64,000 bases of DNA from an uncultured Paraprevotella sp. (GTDB lineage: Bacteria > Bacteroidota > Bacteroidia > Bacteroidales > Bacteroidaceae), in contig CAMWUI010000002.1 in the NCBI GenBank assembly GCA_947177395.1, positions 1 through 64,000 on the forward strand, given 5' to 3'. How positions within the stretch are numbered: position 1 is the first letter of the stretch; each line of letters opens with the position of its first letter. The notes under the pieces are model-generated. The model saw only the letters and a program-made list of their open reading frames with translations. It ran no database searches and had not been told where the DNA came from. The position numbers and the translations under genes were made by a program. Shown one piece after another: positions 10,401 to 18,884 of this stretch.

Positions 10401-12881
10401 TATCTCTGTGTCATCCAAGTAAGCGATGGTATGAAGCTTTGGACAGTTCGCAAAGGCGCTTTGGGGGATTGCTGTTATTTCGGAACTCATGGTAACCTTT
10501 TCGAGCGATGAACAGCCGCTGAAGAGAGCGTTCTGCAGGGTTGTAATCGCCGCCGGAATCGTAACTTCTTTCAGTGATTCGCAGTTTTGGAACATTCCGG
10601 AACCAATGGAATTCAAAGAAGCCGGAAGTGTAATGCTCTCCAACGAAGAACAACCATAAAAGGCACTCGTACCTATCGAAGTGACGTGCCCGGGAATGTT
10701 GATAGCAGTCAGGGCTGAGCAGTTCGAAAACACACTTGACGGAAGAACCTCAAGTGTGGAAGGTAGAGTTACCGAAGTCAAGCTCTTGCAGTTTTGGAAG
10801 CAGTTGGATCCTATCTTGGTAATCTGCTCGCCCAAAGTGACAGCAGTCAGACCGCAGCCATAGAAACAATAGTCAGGAAGAATCGCCAGCGAGGCCGGAA
10901 TATTAATGGACTTAATACCGGCATTCTGGAAACATCGGTTACCAAGGGTTGTGAGATCAGCAGGAAGCACTATTTCGGGCAAGGCTGAGCAATAAGCAAA
11001 AGCATATGTGCCGATCTCGGTTACAGTTGAGGGGATGCTGACACCGGTGAGACCGGTACAGTCGTAGAAGGTATATTGCGGAATAACGGTAATACCCTCG
11101 GGAAGCGATATTGCCAGCATCTCACTTGCACCGTAGAAAGCCTTGTCATCGATTTCGTTAACGGCAAAAGTCTTGCCCTGATACGTTACTGTTGCAGGAA
11201 CTACGACAGTGCCTGTATATCCGTCCTTGTTGGCGGCAATGATTGAAGAAGCATCCGTTTTGTCACCCGCTGTTTTTTGATAAGTTACTTTGACGGTCTG
11301 GGCTTCATCACTGACGGAAGTCACGATATATGACACTCCGTTGGCCACGAACCGGTCGCCCACCTTAACGGGCAAGCCAAATTCTTCATGCTTGGTAAAC
11401 TCGCTCCAACCGATAGCCGAAGCATAAGCCTGCGTATAGCCCATAGGCACATTCAGAATGGCATTGACAGCCGCACCTCCTCCGAAAGCATCGGCGGCAC
11501 AAGCAGGCGGGAAAGTTGTATTGACTGTCACGGTATTGAGACCTATACATCCCGAGAAACTCTTGGAAGCGATAGACTTCACCGACTCGGGAATCACAAG
11601 AGTGTTGATTGAGGTGCAGTTCTCAAAGGCGGAGAGCCCGATATGCTCGACACCTTCGGTAAACGAAACTTCAGATATGGCAGTACCTTTATATAATTCA
11701 TCAGGAATGGATTTCGTGTCAGCGGGAAGAATGAACTGCGAGAAAGCAGCACAGCCACTGAACACACCCTTTCCGAACGAAGGTACAGCAGCGCCTTCAG
11801 TAAGAACAAGCCGACTGAGCGTACTATTCAGAAATGCGTTATCACCAAGTTTGGATACGGAGGGAGGCAACGTCACTGTACCGATGTTTGCATTCTCAAA
11901 GGCATTTGCTTTGATTTCGGTGACATTATAAGTAAGATCACCCACAGATATCGTGGCCGGAATGTTTATATCACCCGAATAAAGAGTCAGAGTCTGATTT
12001 TCCATTTCAAAGGGAGCCACCAGCGCCACCCTGCGTGAGGTGTAATTTACGAGGTTATAATAAAGTCCGTCGACTTTAAACTCCGTGACTGCGCTTTCAG
12101 GGATCGGATTGGGAGCGGCCTTGAACTTTTTCCAGTTACTGGGCATCATGTTCAGCGAGAAATTCCAGCCATCCCAGCATCCGTCTTCAAGCACACGCCC
12201 CGAGGCTCCCCAACCGGAATAGCCGAAAGTTGCATCCTGACTTCCTTTTACCCAGTAAGACCAGTATGAAATATACCATCCGGCACCCCAAAAGTCGCTA
12301 TCATCAATAGCCTTCCAGTCATCGTAGTCATAGTCGGAAGATCCACCTTTGTCCGGATCGTAACCGCGGGGATGGATAAAGAGCCCGTTATCTGAGTAAT
12401 AGATTTGATTGTCCTTGGTATCCTTCAGACCAATATTGCCGTCGGAATTGCGATCCCAACCGAAACCGTTGATGGTATAGCCTCCCAACGGATCAGTAGG
12501 ACTTGATACGTTGGTATATTGTATCAGGGCATAGAGTTGGGGATGATCGGCAACGACAGCGCGTATCATGTCTGCACCGGTAGCGACTCCATCCCATTGG
12601 TAACCGAATACAAGCGCATTTGTTTCTTCCGGGTCATTCCACTGGATGACGAGTGCGGCACGGTTGGAGCCTTCACCACTCCAGCACTCAATCATGTCAA
12701 AAGTAAAATCTCCCTCGGGTACAGACAAATCGTCTGGATCTTCCGGGTAGTCGGACATTGTCGATACGCCGGGAACGGCCGTCTTCGGAATATACGGAAT
12801 GCCTTGCACTTTGCGAGGACGAAGCGCGTATGCTCCGATTCCTACCGCCAAAACGGTAAGTAATACAAAAATTTTTTTCAT
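7461..12881 (-). CDS. Giant secreted protein: N-terminal shared domain, BspA-like LRRs, Ig-like domains, DUF5074 propeller, T9SS-like tail
   Basis: This 1806-aa protein has a signal peptide (1-19). Residues about 55-265 are a domain also found as the body of the 320-aa protein upstream (IECWSGEGSNRAALVIQ; YWSYW; YSGWGASGRVL). Residues about 270-950 are BspA/LRR_5-type leucine-rich repeats (units like IPESVKSIASKSFSGCIGL, with ITLPASLNSIGSGMFQNCESL as a later example), interrupted near 500-555. Two Ig-like or bacterial Ig-type regions follow (about 950-1240), then a DUF5074-type propeller (about 1248-1615, opening GTFWLNEDWFGHTNGSINY and closing YYWFPALPVFP). The end (about 1745-1806) looks like a type IX sorting domain (MHVYTADGTLVAEF, then AAGMYIIADT). 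Only 28 bases separate it from the 320-aa gene. The position in the B12 operon suggests a surface corrinoid-binding or adhesive role; this is inference. Confidence 0.75.
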   Translation of the reverse strand: MKKIFVLLTVLAVGIGAYALRPRKVQGIPYIPKTAVPGVSTMSDYPEDPDDLSVPEGDFTFDMIECWSGEGSNRAALVIQWNDPEETNALVFGYQWDGVATGADMIRAVVADHPQLYALIQYTNVSSPTDPLGGYTINGFGWDRNSDGNIGLKDTKDNQIYYSDNGLFIHPRGYDPDKGGSSDYDYDDWKAIDDSDFWGAGWYISYWSYWVKGSQDATFGYSGWGASGRVLEDGCWDGWNFSLNMMPSNWKKFKAAPNPIPESAVTEFKVDGLYYNLVNYTSRRVALVAPFEMENQTLTLYSGDINIPATISVGDLTYNVTEIKANAFENANIGTVTLPPSVSKLGDNAFLNSTLSRLVLTEGAAVPSFGKGVFSGCAAFSQFILPADTKSIPDELYKGTAISEVSFTEGVEHIGLSAFENCTSINTLVIPESVKSIASKSFSGCIGLNTVTVNTTFPPACAADAFGGGAAVNAILNVPMGYTQAYASAIGWSEFTKHEEFGLPVKVGDRFVANGVSYIVTSVSDEAQTVKVTYQKTAGDKTDASSIIAANKDGYTGTVVVPATVTYQGKTFAVNEIDDKAFYGASEMLAISLPEGITVIPQYTFYDCTGLTGVSIPSTVTEIGTYAFAYCSALPEIVLPADLTTLGNRCFQNAGIKSINIPASLAILPDYCFYGCGLTAVTLGEQITKIGSNCFQNCKSLTSVTLPSTLEVLPSSVFSNCSALTAINIPGHVTSIGTSAFYGCSSLESITLPASLNSIGSGMFQNCESLKEVTIPAAITTLQNALFSGCSSLEKVTMSSEITAIPQSAFANCPKLHTIAYLDDTEISSPGVIRLGANTKSIGQYAFQGCSSVTDVILPDGFTTIGGREPFKKTGITELIIPASVTAMNQNYICGDNVAVTFYVCGTTPVTVNRFTFAKASGKYDFPVIVPTGYAETYKAATNWNYYTISEPVVESLTLSDMKLAYGTLSGRLGVNYDIELPERFALVNNSIALDGHTVTVTLAADGVEPISVEVTLAADGTFETMVENFIGRDGVTATAIAVKNESSYASVAADVNVLTYFTFAEAEYNAHFDEQYTPEIIFNSEVYTAADLNFSSSNTDVASVNKRNGTISVKRVEGDAVICAYVINNPEIYTEMTVHAALAKPVEGFILGDGSENITISYMDIYALAPSVEPADADIQSYDIEISDPTVATTYSVTAFNPTRKYFELVTHKPGKVDVTFKSQDGSKASTTYHFTIEEPDRSKAKDSWQDGTFWLNEDWFGHTNGSINYIEKDGTVRYRAYESQNPYESFGCTSQYAMIFGGKLYVMSKQATDGGDTRKGGGRLVVADAKTLKKLAGFDDILDDGDGRACVGVNSEKVYIGTTAGIAVFNPTTLSITGKVNGIESGSKYANQLGDMVCAGKYVFAIKQAYGTYVIDTETDDVVTILGREDNGTVTAYPQGVTMTADGMVWIAATATANGKATTLYCYDPVDLSLVRSVEMPSHLSITCGWGAWRPTNFFADRDDVAIWFGSGVEASIVSGNSGYYRWDTKSDLSTLAPVFVFPNDLYGMDEKTKQAPYAAVRYDNRSNQLLIAATHGASSNYRYTWLHFVDCATGEIANTIRLKDYYWFPALPVFPDKYAPEFEGLDNIELDLQEQRDGITVDINVFDRDNMDSAIRLSLVKGTPVAQIVSGDNGFDENLSIVSASLEGNKLTLVPLKTGDDEIGLKAESNGVATYLSIPVSVKDVASDISGVSGKSARMSVTGRRFRAIGFNGRTMHVYTADGTLVAEFAVVADDFSVTLPVAAGMYIIADTQSNRTLKCLIK

Positions 12882-12909
12882 TGTTTAATAGTTGTTTGAA
12901 AGTTGATTA

Positions 12910-13872
12910 TTAATGAATCGCGATTTTTTTGACTTTGTTTCCATCAATAAGGATATACACTCCGGGCAATAGCCTGCTTCCTTCCTGAACCCGTGTACCA
13001 TCGAGACGGTAGAGGCCACGTCTGTCCCTCATGCTCACAACAGCCGGGGTATTATCGATGCCGGTAGAATTGAAATGTGCATAATCGAGTTCATGCCAGG
13101 GCGTGCTTGCTCCGGTAACTCCATCAATGTCATTGCTGCCCACCGGTCCATCCAGATAGGTGTATTTCCAAGCATCCACAGCGCCATCGGTAAGTTTGCG
13201 CGAAGTATAACCAAGGCCAGAATAACTGAGACTCTCAGAATCTACCCCGCCAACCCAATAACTCCAATATCCTTGGTACCATCCCGCATGCCAGCGCATT
13301 GCAGCGGTGGCACCTACTTTGTTCCAATGGTCATAGTCATAGCAGGCGTAGCCATAGTTGCGGGCATCGATAGGATGTTCGAGGATGTGGGTAGATTTAG
13401 CTTCATCTATGGCGGCCTCGCACAGGTCAGGAGTGTCCCAGCCGGGTATTGAGGTCTGACCGAGCGTAGTATTGGCCGAAAACCAGTTGAAACTGATACA
13501 GGGATCATCCATAGCCGAATCAAAATCATATTCGATATGACCGGCAATCGAGTTGTCGGGCGAGTAACCTATGCCGCATACAGTATTGCCCATCCACCCG
13601 GTATACTGAGTGAAAAGATAAAGGTCGGAACTTTCCGTTGCAATCGCGCGAAACATATCTTCGCCCGAAGGCTGAATGTCACTTCCACTCCATCGATAAC
13701 CCCATACGTACGCTTTTTCTTCACCACCGTCATCAAACTGAACCACGAGTGCAGCTTTATTGGGACCATTACCGACCCAATGTTCGATTTTATCCCATTC
13801 GATTACAAAGGCATTGGCCGTTAGGGATATGCCCAAGACCAATACGAGAATTGATAAATAGTTTTTTCTCAT
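12910..13872 (-). CDS. Secreted protein, single copy of the domain heading the 1806-aa fusion
   Basis: This 320-aa protein has a Sec signal peptide (1-21) and no lipobox. Residues about 24-240 match the N-terminal domain of the downstream 1806-aa protein: IEHWVGNGPNKAALVVQ, VWGYRWSG, an acidic YACYDYDHW stretch, GYWSYWVGG and YSGLGYTSRKL. The Trp/Tyr-rich pattern suggests a beta-sandwich that binds a planar or carbohydrate ligand. The C-terminus (GLYRLDGTRVQ, then LLPGVYILIDG) looks like a T9SS-type sorting tail. I do not recognise the family with certainty; DUF4465/BtuH-type cobalamin-binding proteins are a possibility to test. It lies 21 bases after the lipoprotein gene and is co-transcribed. 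Confidence 0.6.
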   Translation of the reverse strand: MRKNYLSILVLVLGISLTANAFVIEWDKIEHWVGNGPNKAALVVQFDDGGEEKAYVWGYRWSGSDIQPSGEDMFRAIATESSDLYLFTQYTGWMGNTVCGIGYSPDNSIAGHIEYDFDSAMDDPCISFNWFSANTTLGQTSIPGWDTPDLCEAAIDEAKSTHILEHPIDARNYGYACYDYDHWNKVGATAAMRWHAGWYQGYWSYWVGGVDSESLSYSGLGYTSRKLTDGAVDAWKYTYLDGPVGSNDIDGVTGASTPWHELDYAHFNSTGIDNTPAVVSMRDRRGLYRLDGTRVQEGSRLLPGVYILIDGNKVKKIAIH

Positions 13873-13893
13873 ATTTTGTTTCTTTTACTGTTT

Positions 13894-15126
13894 TTATTCT
13901 GTTTTTGGAAATTTGGAATGCGATAAAGGGATTATCGGCAAAGTTGTGCTGATATCTTTGATATGCAAGTCGGCTGCGCGACAAAGTTCAGTCGAAGTCT
14001 CGCCAAGCCATCCGCAATATTGGTTCAATCCCGTGTAGACGCGTACGAAGTCCACACCGGGGAGACTGACGGGATTGCCGTCGGCATCAACGGCCCAGTC
14101 TATTTTGAAACTGCTGAGATCGGCATAGTCATTGGGGTGATTGTCCACATAGCCCCAGTCAAAACAATACAGGATATAGTACCGGCCGGTGCCACTGGTA
14201 TCGTATGCGTTAGGTGGCAGACAGGTACCGCTGAAAGTCAGATTGTCGGAGTCAATCCATTTCGGCCAGTAACTTTGGTCGTGAAAAATATTCATAGGCA
14301 TAAAGCCTTGTTGCCCTTCCGAATCGCCCCAGGGAATGTATTCCATGTCGGACAGGAAACCGCTTTCATCGGGTACGGGAGTATGGTTTTCATCCGGACG
14401 CCTATAATGGATTGTATAATTATGACGGGTTGCCCGGTCGTAGTAGGCACTACCAGCAAGTTCATACCAGGAATCGTTAGGCAGACCGTCACAATTGGCA
14501 TCATAGCTCACCATTACTATTCCCGGTTCCGCCGAACCACCTTTTCTGGTCTGGTCGGTAAGCTCATAGAAGGCATTGCCCCAGATTCGAAAATCGTACT
14601 CCCCCGGTACGTTGATTACAGTATGGTCGAATCCAAACGTCACATATCCTCCGAAACCTCCGAGAGTTATCATAATATCGTTTGTACCAGAAATTGATTC
14701 TTCGGCTTTCTGAAGAATCGAGGCATATGAATCTCCGGCTTCGTAACGAGGCATTTCATTGACAAACTGACCGGGTGCCGGACAATATTCGTATACTCTT
14801 GAAATATATGGACTATATTCGATTTCTTCATGAACCACATGGATATTGAACGTGAATTTATACGGTGTTTCCGGGTCGATAATCTCAAAAGTCACTTCAT
14901 AATCGCCTTCCTCCGCAGAGATGAAAATATAATCCCGTTGTCTGCTGACAACATTGCCGTCGACACTCCAGATGTATTCGTTGCCAGTCAATGCCGGATG
15001 CAGATCAAGTTTTTTCATTCTTGGGATATAATAGACATCATCAATGCCGAGATTTACCATCTGTATGTCCTCGTTACATCCTAAAAGCAAAGGCAAAAGC
15101 AGTGATATGATGATTGTTTTTTTCAT
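13894..15126 (-). CDS. Surface lipoprotein of the cobalamin locus (PKD-like N-terminus)
   Basis: The start at 15126 (MKKTIIIS) gives 410 aa, a signal peptide with lipobox LLLGC (Cys17) and a 4-base overlap with the btuG-like gene. The frame extends further upstream, but that adds a charged segment without signal character. Residues about 40-120 look PKD/Ig-like (EYIWSVDGNVV; YEVTFEIIDPETPYKFTFNI). The remainder is rich in Trp, Tyr, Asp and Gly (GGFGGYVTFGFDHT; RIWGNAFYE; SYDANCDGLPNDSWYELAG; CFDWGYVDNHPND) and resembles a calcium-dependent lectin-like or jelly-roll domain. Proteins of this kind occur beside BtuB/BtuG in other Bacteroidales. The likely place is the outer face of the outer membrane, helping corrinoid capture. 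The exact function is unknown. Confidence 0.65.
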   Translation of the reverse strand: MKKTIIISLLLPLLLGCNEDIQMVNLGIDDVYYIPRMKKLDLHPALTGNEYIWSVDGNVVSRQRDYIFISAEEGDYEVTFEIIDPETPYKFTFNIHVVHEEIEYSPYISRVYEYCPAPGQFVNEMPRYEAGDSYASILQKAEESISGTNDIMITLGGFGGYVTFGFDHTVINVPGEYDFRIWGNAFYELTDQTRKGGSAEPGIVMVSYDANCDGLPNDSWYELAGSAYYDRATRHNYTIHYRRPDENHTPVPDESGFLSDMEYIPWGDSEGQQGFMPMNIFHDQSYWPKWIDSDNLTFSGTCLPPNAYDTSGTGRYYILYCFDWGYVDNHPNDYADLSSFKIDWAVDADGNPVSLPGVDFVRVYTGLNQYCGWLGETSTELCRAADLHIKDISTTLPIIPLSHSKFPKTE

Positions 15127-16274
15127 TTCTGCAAAAACGTTATATGAGCTGGAATATCCCCTGTCCTTACGCTCCACTTCTTGTGTCCGGCGGGAGAGAA
15201 ACAATAAAGCGTGCCGGATGATACATAATTCTTCGCATCCGTCACAAATATGTCTCCGGTTTCTGGATGAACTGCAATCCCGTAAGGTATTGTTATCTCC
15301 TTCTCAGTTCCGTCGGTAATAAAATTACCGGATACGATTTTCTTTGTACGAATGTCTATTATGCCATAGTTAATGGTATTCGATGCGGTATAATTGTTCC
15401 ACTCCGTTGCATAATAATACATATAGTCACCAAAGAAAGCCATATTTGAGCAAGCAACCGGAATTGTATCAGAAACAATCATTTGGTTAAACCCCGGTTT
15501 CTTTTGCATTACATACAGACGTGAAGGACGATACAGATAATCTCCGCGCGATGTCACCCATAGCTTGTTGTATCTGTCTTTTTTCAGGCGGTGCAGATTT
15601 ATACCGACGGGAATCTGCTGTACTTGTTTGAAATCAACCATCTGAATCACAGAAACGGTATTGTCATAATCAGGGGCTCTATATCCTCCGGAATTGGCAA
15701 CGTACATATAATCATCCACAATTTCCATTTCCTCGGGCTGATAGCCTACCGAAACCTTTCCCGTTACGGCTAAGGAAAGAGTATCTACTTCATAAACGGC
15801 GCCTTTGGGCGCATTGGGGTCTATCAGGACTGGACCTACATAAGAACTGACGTAGGCTTTCCCGCGATGAAATCTCACATAGCGGCAATTGGGAATGTCA
15901 ATCTGTCCGAGTCTCACACCGGAATGTGCATCAAGGACCTCAACTTTATGCGAGCAGTTGACTACAACGTAAAGTTTGCTTCCATAAATACCAATGTCGT
16001 TGCCCACATCGCCGAGTTCCTTTATCACATTCGGATTTCTCTCAGCGTAAAAGTTTCTCGAATAAAGTCCGGTATGATAATCATAAAAATCAAGGGTACA
16101 TTTATTGGATCCCATATTCCCTTCGTTCACGAGATAGAATCCACGAATTGTGCCGTTGCTGTTCTCATCGCCGATGATGTCATACTCCGTCGGCACCACA
16201 AGTTCGTCCTCACGACAACTTGTGGTAACCATCAGGAGTGGCAAAAAATATAAAATAAACTGTTTGGCTTTCAT
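15123..16274 (-). CDS. btuG: BtuG-like cobalamin-capture beta-propeller lipoprotein
   Basis: This 383-aa protein has a lipoprotein signal peptide (lipobox TTSC, Cys20). The mature chain is a YncE/WD40-like propeller: FYLVNEGNMGSNKCTLDFYD opens the first blade, and later blades read KVEVLDAHSGVRLGQIDIP, AVYEVDTLSLAVTGKVSVG and IDIRTKKIVSGNF. This is the architecture of BtuG, the surface lipoprotein of Bacteroides that caps the B12 transporter BtuB and binds cobalamin with very high affinity. The gene overlaps btuB by 4 bases and lies behind a cobalamin riboswitch, which strongly supports the assignment. Binding residues cannot be read from sequence alone. Confidence 0.82.
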   Translation of the reverse strand: MKAKQFILYFLPLLMVTTSCREDELVVPTEYDIIGDENSNGTIRGFYLVNEGNMGSNKCTLDFYDYHTGLYSRNFYAERNPNVIKELGDVGNDIGIYGSKLYVVVNCSHKVEVLDAHSGVRLGQIDIPNCRYVRFHRGKAYVSSYVGPVLIDPNAPKGAVYEVDTLSLAVTGKVSVGYQPEEMEIVDDYMYVANSGGYRAPDYDNTVSVIQMVDFKQVQQIPVGINLHRLKKDRYNKLWVTSRGDYLYRPSRLYVMQKKPGFNQMIVSDTIPVACSNMAFFGDYMYYYATEWNNYTASNTINYGIIDIRTKKIVSGNFITDGTEKEITIPYGIAVHPETGDIFVTDAKNYVSSGTLYCFSPAGHKKWSVRTGDIPAHITFLQK

Positions 16275-18265
16275 ATTTCTACGGTTAAAGTAAACCTGTA
16301 ATTACGTTTCGGCATCGGATAATTGAGGATAACATCGTAATCTTGGCTCAGCAGATTGTTGACCTCAATCAGACCTCTTAAACCGACCGTGCCAAACTTG
16401 AAATCTTTGCTTAAAGACAAATCGGAGGTGTACCACGGTTGAGTGTAATTATATCTAATGTTCTCCTGTTGATTATATCGTTCACCTACATATATCCAGG
16501 AATAGTTAAGGTTCCACCCCCGCCATTGGGCATTAGCGACAACCGAACCGGAATGACGGGGGATGTACGGAATCTGATCTTTGTAGTAATTGTCAGCCGG
16601 ATTTGTTATATCGATGGCCCGCTGAAATGTGTATTGTGTCCGTAGCGTGAAATAGAAATCTTTGGCGGGATTGACAGTCAGCAACCCGGTGGCATCTATA
16701 CCCCGGATATCCACAAGACCGAGATTAAGCATAGTCCAACGAAACTGCTGTCCTTTAGGATATGCCACTATTTTATCTTTCACCTTATTATAATACACAT
16801 CGGCACTCAGCCGTGCGCTTGTGATGAATGATGTTGCCGAATGACGGGCATATACAATCCCGACATTGTATTGACTAACTGTTTCAGGAGATAACTTGGA
16901 ATTCCCCATATCCGCATAATACAAGTCGTTGAATGTCGGCATTCTGAATGATTTTTTATAGAAGGCTCTCACTGAGAAATCCTTATTCGTCAACGGATAA
17001 CCATTGGCAAATATCGCAGGGGAAAACACATGCTTGTCCGACGGAGCCTGCTGCCCCTTGATTATGTCGTGGACAAATGTCCCCAGAATACTTGCCTGGA
17101 TTTTGAACCGGTCAAGATCAAACGCGGTCGCAGCCGATAGATATTGTGAAAAACGATCGGGCTTTACGAATCCATAAACATCCGCGTCCAGGGTATTCCA
17201 CATAAAATCATAGCTTGCCGATAGTCTCCAGAAATCGTTGATTTCGTATTCATTGGCTGATGAAAAATAAATTTCTTTCTGGTTATACAGATTGTCAATT
17301 TTCACCTGCTTGTCATCGTTATTGACATAGTGGGTGCGATAAGACGCATACTTGAAACTGTTAAGGGTCGTAAACTTACCGAAAAAGCCCGTATAGCGAC
17401 CCTGAGCAAATGAGTTCGTGTCCCAAATACGTTCTCCCCGACGCCACACATTGTTGACTATCGCCCCCGGCACACCGCGTTCCGAATTATAATTATAAGC
17501 TTTAAACGTCCACAAACCTGTCTGAAGCGAACCATAGGTGTTCAACTCTATTCGCGTGGCATTAATATCACCATTCTGACGTACCGCCGTCGTGTCGTAT
17601 GCAAGCTCTCCGGCGGGATTGACACGGCGGTAGCGGAATTTATATTTCCCGCTCGAATTAATCCATTCCGTACTCAACGATGCAGAAACCCGCCGACTGA
17701 ATCTGAGTTCCACCAAGGCTGACGGATTGAGCAGGTCAAACGAACCGGTCCTTACAGTGGCTCGTGCGTGGTAAGCCTCTCCTTCATTGAATACCGGAGT
17801 GCGGGTTCTCATATAAATAGTTCCGGCTGAACCGAAATCCTTGGCGGGTTGCAGAATCTCGCTTTTCTGTCCATTATACAATAAAAGAGATTCCATATTA
17901 TCCAGCGAAAACTGCCCGAGATCTATTTGCCCGTTCTGCGCATTGCCAAGCTCGATTCCATCATAAACCACACCGGTATGATTGGTTCCCATGGAACGGA
18001 TATTAACTGTTTTTATTCCGCCGACCCCGCCGTAGTCTTTTACCTGTACACCGGAAAAATAACGCAGGGCATCAGCCACGCTGTTGCTGTTGAGACTGTG
18101 TAATTCTTTACCGGAAAGAGACTGTACGGGAATTATATCACGATTCGATTGGCGAGCCGTGACCAAAACTTCTTTAAGATACGTAGTGTCTTTTTGTTCT
18201 TCAGCCTCAATCATACCCGGAATGAAGTATAAAGCAACAATAGACGGCAATAAACGATATGTCAT
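16271..18265 (-). CDS. btuB: TonB-dependent outer-membrane cobalamin receptor BtuB
   Basis: This 664-aa protein has a signal peptide (1-22), then a TonB-box-like segment (LKEVLVTA) and a plug domain (about 30-150) with VADALRYFSGVQVKDYGG and TVNIRSMGTNHTGVVYDGI. A 22-strand-type barrel follows, ending in an aromatic-rich C-terminus (RNYRFTLTVEI). Its length fits small vitamin B12 receptors and is shorter than SusC-type receptors. A cobalamin riboswitch lies upstream, and the next gene is the BtuG-like capture protein. It should import corrinoids across the outer membrane using TonB energy. It is the first gene of a six-gene minus-strand operon. Confidence 0.88.
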   Translation of the reverse strand: MTYRLLPSIVALYFIPGMIEAEEQKDTTYLKEVLVTARQSNRDIIPVQSLSGKELHSLNSNSVADALRYFSGVQVKDYGGVGGIKTVNIRSMGTNHTGVVYDGIELGNAQNGQIDLGQFSLDNMESLLLYNGQKSEILQPAKDFGSAGTIYMRTRTPVFNEGEAYHARATVRTGSFDLLNPSALVELRFSRRVSASLSTEWINSSGKYKFRYRRVNPAGELAYDTTAVRQNGDINATRIELNTYGSLQTGLWTFKAYNYNSERGVPGAIVNNVWRRGERIWDTNSFAQGRYTGFFGKFTTLNSFKYASYRTHYVNNDDKQVKIDNLYNQKEIYFSSANEYEINDFWRLSASYDFMWNTLDADVYGFVKPDRFSQYLSAATAFDLDRFKIQASILGTFVHDIIKGQQAPSDKHVFSPAIFANGYPLTNKDFSVRAFYKKSFRMPTFNDLYYADMGNSKLSPETVSQYNVGIVYARHSATSFITSARLSADVYYNKVKDKIVAYPKGQQFRWTMLNLGLVDIRGIDATGLLTVNPAKDFYFTLRTQYTFQRAIDITNPADNYYKDQIPYIPRHSGSVVANAQWRGWNLNYSWIYVGERYNQQENIRYNYTQPWYTSDLSLSKDFKFGTVGLRGLIEVNNLLSQDYDVILNYPMPKRNYRFTLTVEI

Positions 18266-18444
18266 TTCTTGTCTGATTACAGTAAAACAATAAAAAGAAA
18301 CCCATTGAAATACCGGCTAAGGTATGCCAACGGGATATAAATAAGTTCTTAAAGTAATCAGTAAGACCTATAAGAAGACATCATGCAACCCCCAAAAGGT
18401 CGCCGAGAAGTCTGCCCCATAATCCCGTGGGTACTTTCCTTGCT

Positions 18445-18640
18445 TGCAAATGGCAGGTCTTCTGACTTATCCCAGTCATCCACGCCTTCCCGGTCCTGCA
18501 GACCAGTGACATATTGCAGATGACATAGCTTCATTCGAAGCAGGGGAATTACAGCAGCGGGTACTGTCGAGGAATCTCACCTCGTTCCCTTTTGATGCTC
18601 TTTTGCGCCTCCTCTCTTGGACGGCAGAGCAACCATTTTA
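18445..18640 (-). promoter_or_regulatory. Cobalamin (adenosylcobalamin-type) riboswitch
   Basis: On the minus strand the conserved elements appear in the right order: GGTGAGATTCCTC followed by CAGTACCCGCTGCTGTAAT (about 18542-18580), the B12-box-like GTCACTGG (18503-18510), GGGAAGGCG, and the closing GTCAGAAGACCTGCC (18452-18466). These are the hallmark segments of the cobalamin riboswitch aptamer. It lies in the leader of the btuB operon and should repress it when corrinoid is plentiful. Confidence 0.93.
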
Positions 18641-18644
18641 GTTG

Positions 18645-18652
18645 CAAAGTTA
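18645..18652 (-). promoter_or_regulatory. -7 promoter box of the btu operon
   Basis: The minus-strand sequence TAACTTTG matches TAnnTTTG. A TTGG lies 18 bases further upstream as a possible -33 element. Transcription would begin near 18638, directly before the riboswitch aptamer, which fits well. Confidence 0.6.
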
Positions 18653-18802
18653 ATAAGATTTTCACTGCTGCCAATCATCTCCCGCAGATTTAACATTCTC
18701 CTTCAGGTATAAACTAAATGTTCAATCGGGATATAAATGCTTCCGGTTAACAGACGGAACACCGACTGAACCCTATAGTTTTCCCCAGCTATACCATAAA
18801 AC

Positions 18803-18837
18803 AACGAGCCTTGCGAGAAAGTTTCACAAGGCTCGTT
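18803..18837 (-). terminator. Hairpin terminator after the dehydrogenase gene
   Basis: An 11-bp inverted repeat (AACGAGCCTTG at 18803-18813 with 18827-18837) lies about 50 bases beyond the stop codon of the minus-strand short-chain dehydrogenase gene. No long U-run follows on the minus strand, so efficiency is uncertain. Confidence 0.6.
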
Positions 18838-18884
18838 ATCAATATAATCATTCCTCTCCGACAGAGGATATCCACCCACGGGAC

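Larger units (their letters stand above)
18266..18884. other. Intergenic region with the B12 riboswitch leader
   Basis: No gene is visible. The region contains the riboswitch aptamer (18445-18640), about 175 bases of leader between aptamer and btuB start that may hold the expression platform, the btuB promoter box (18645-18652), and a terminator hairpin for the dehydrogenase gene (18803-18837). Nothing else stands out. Confidence 0.7.
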
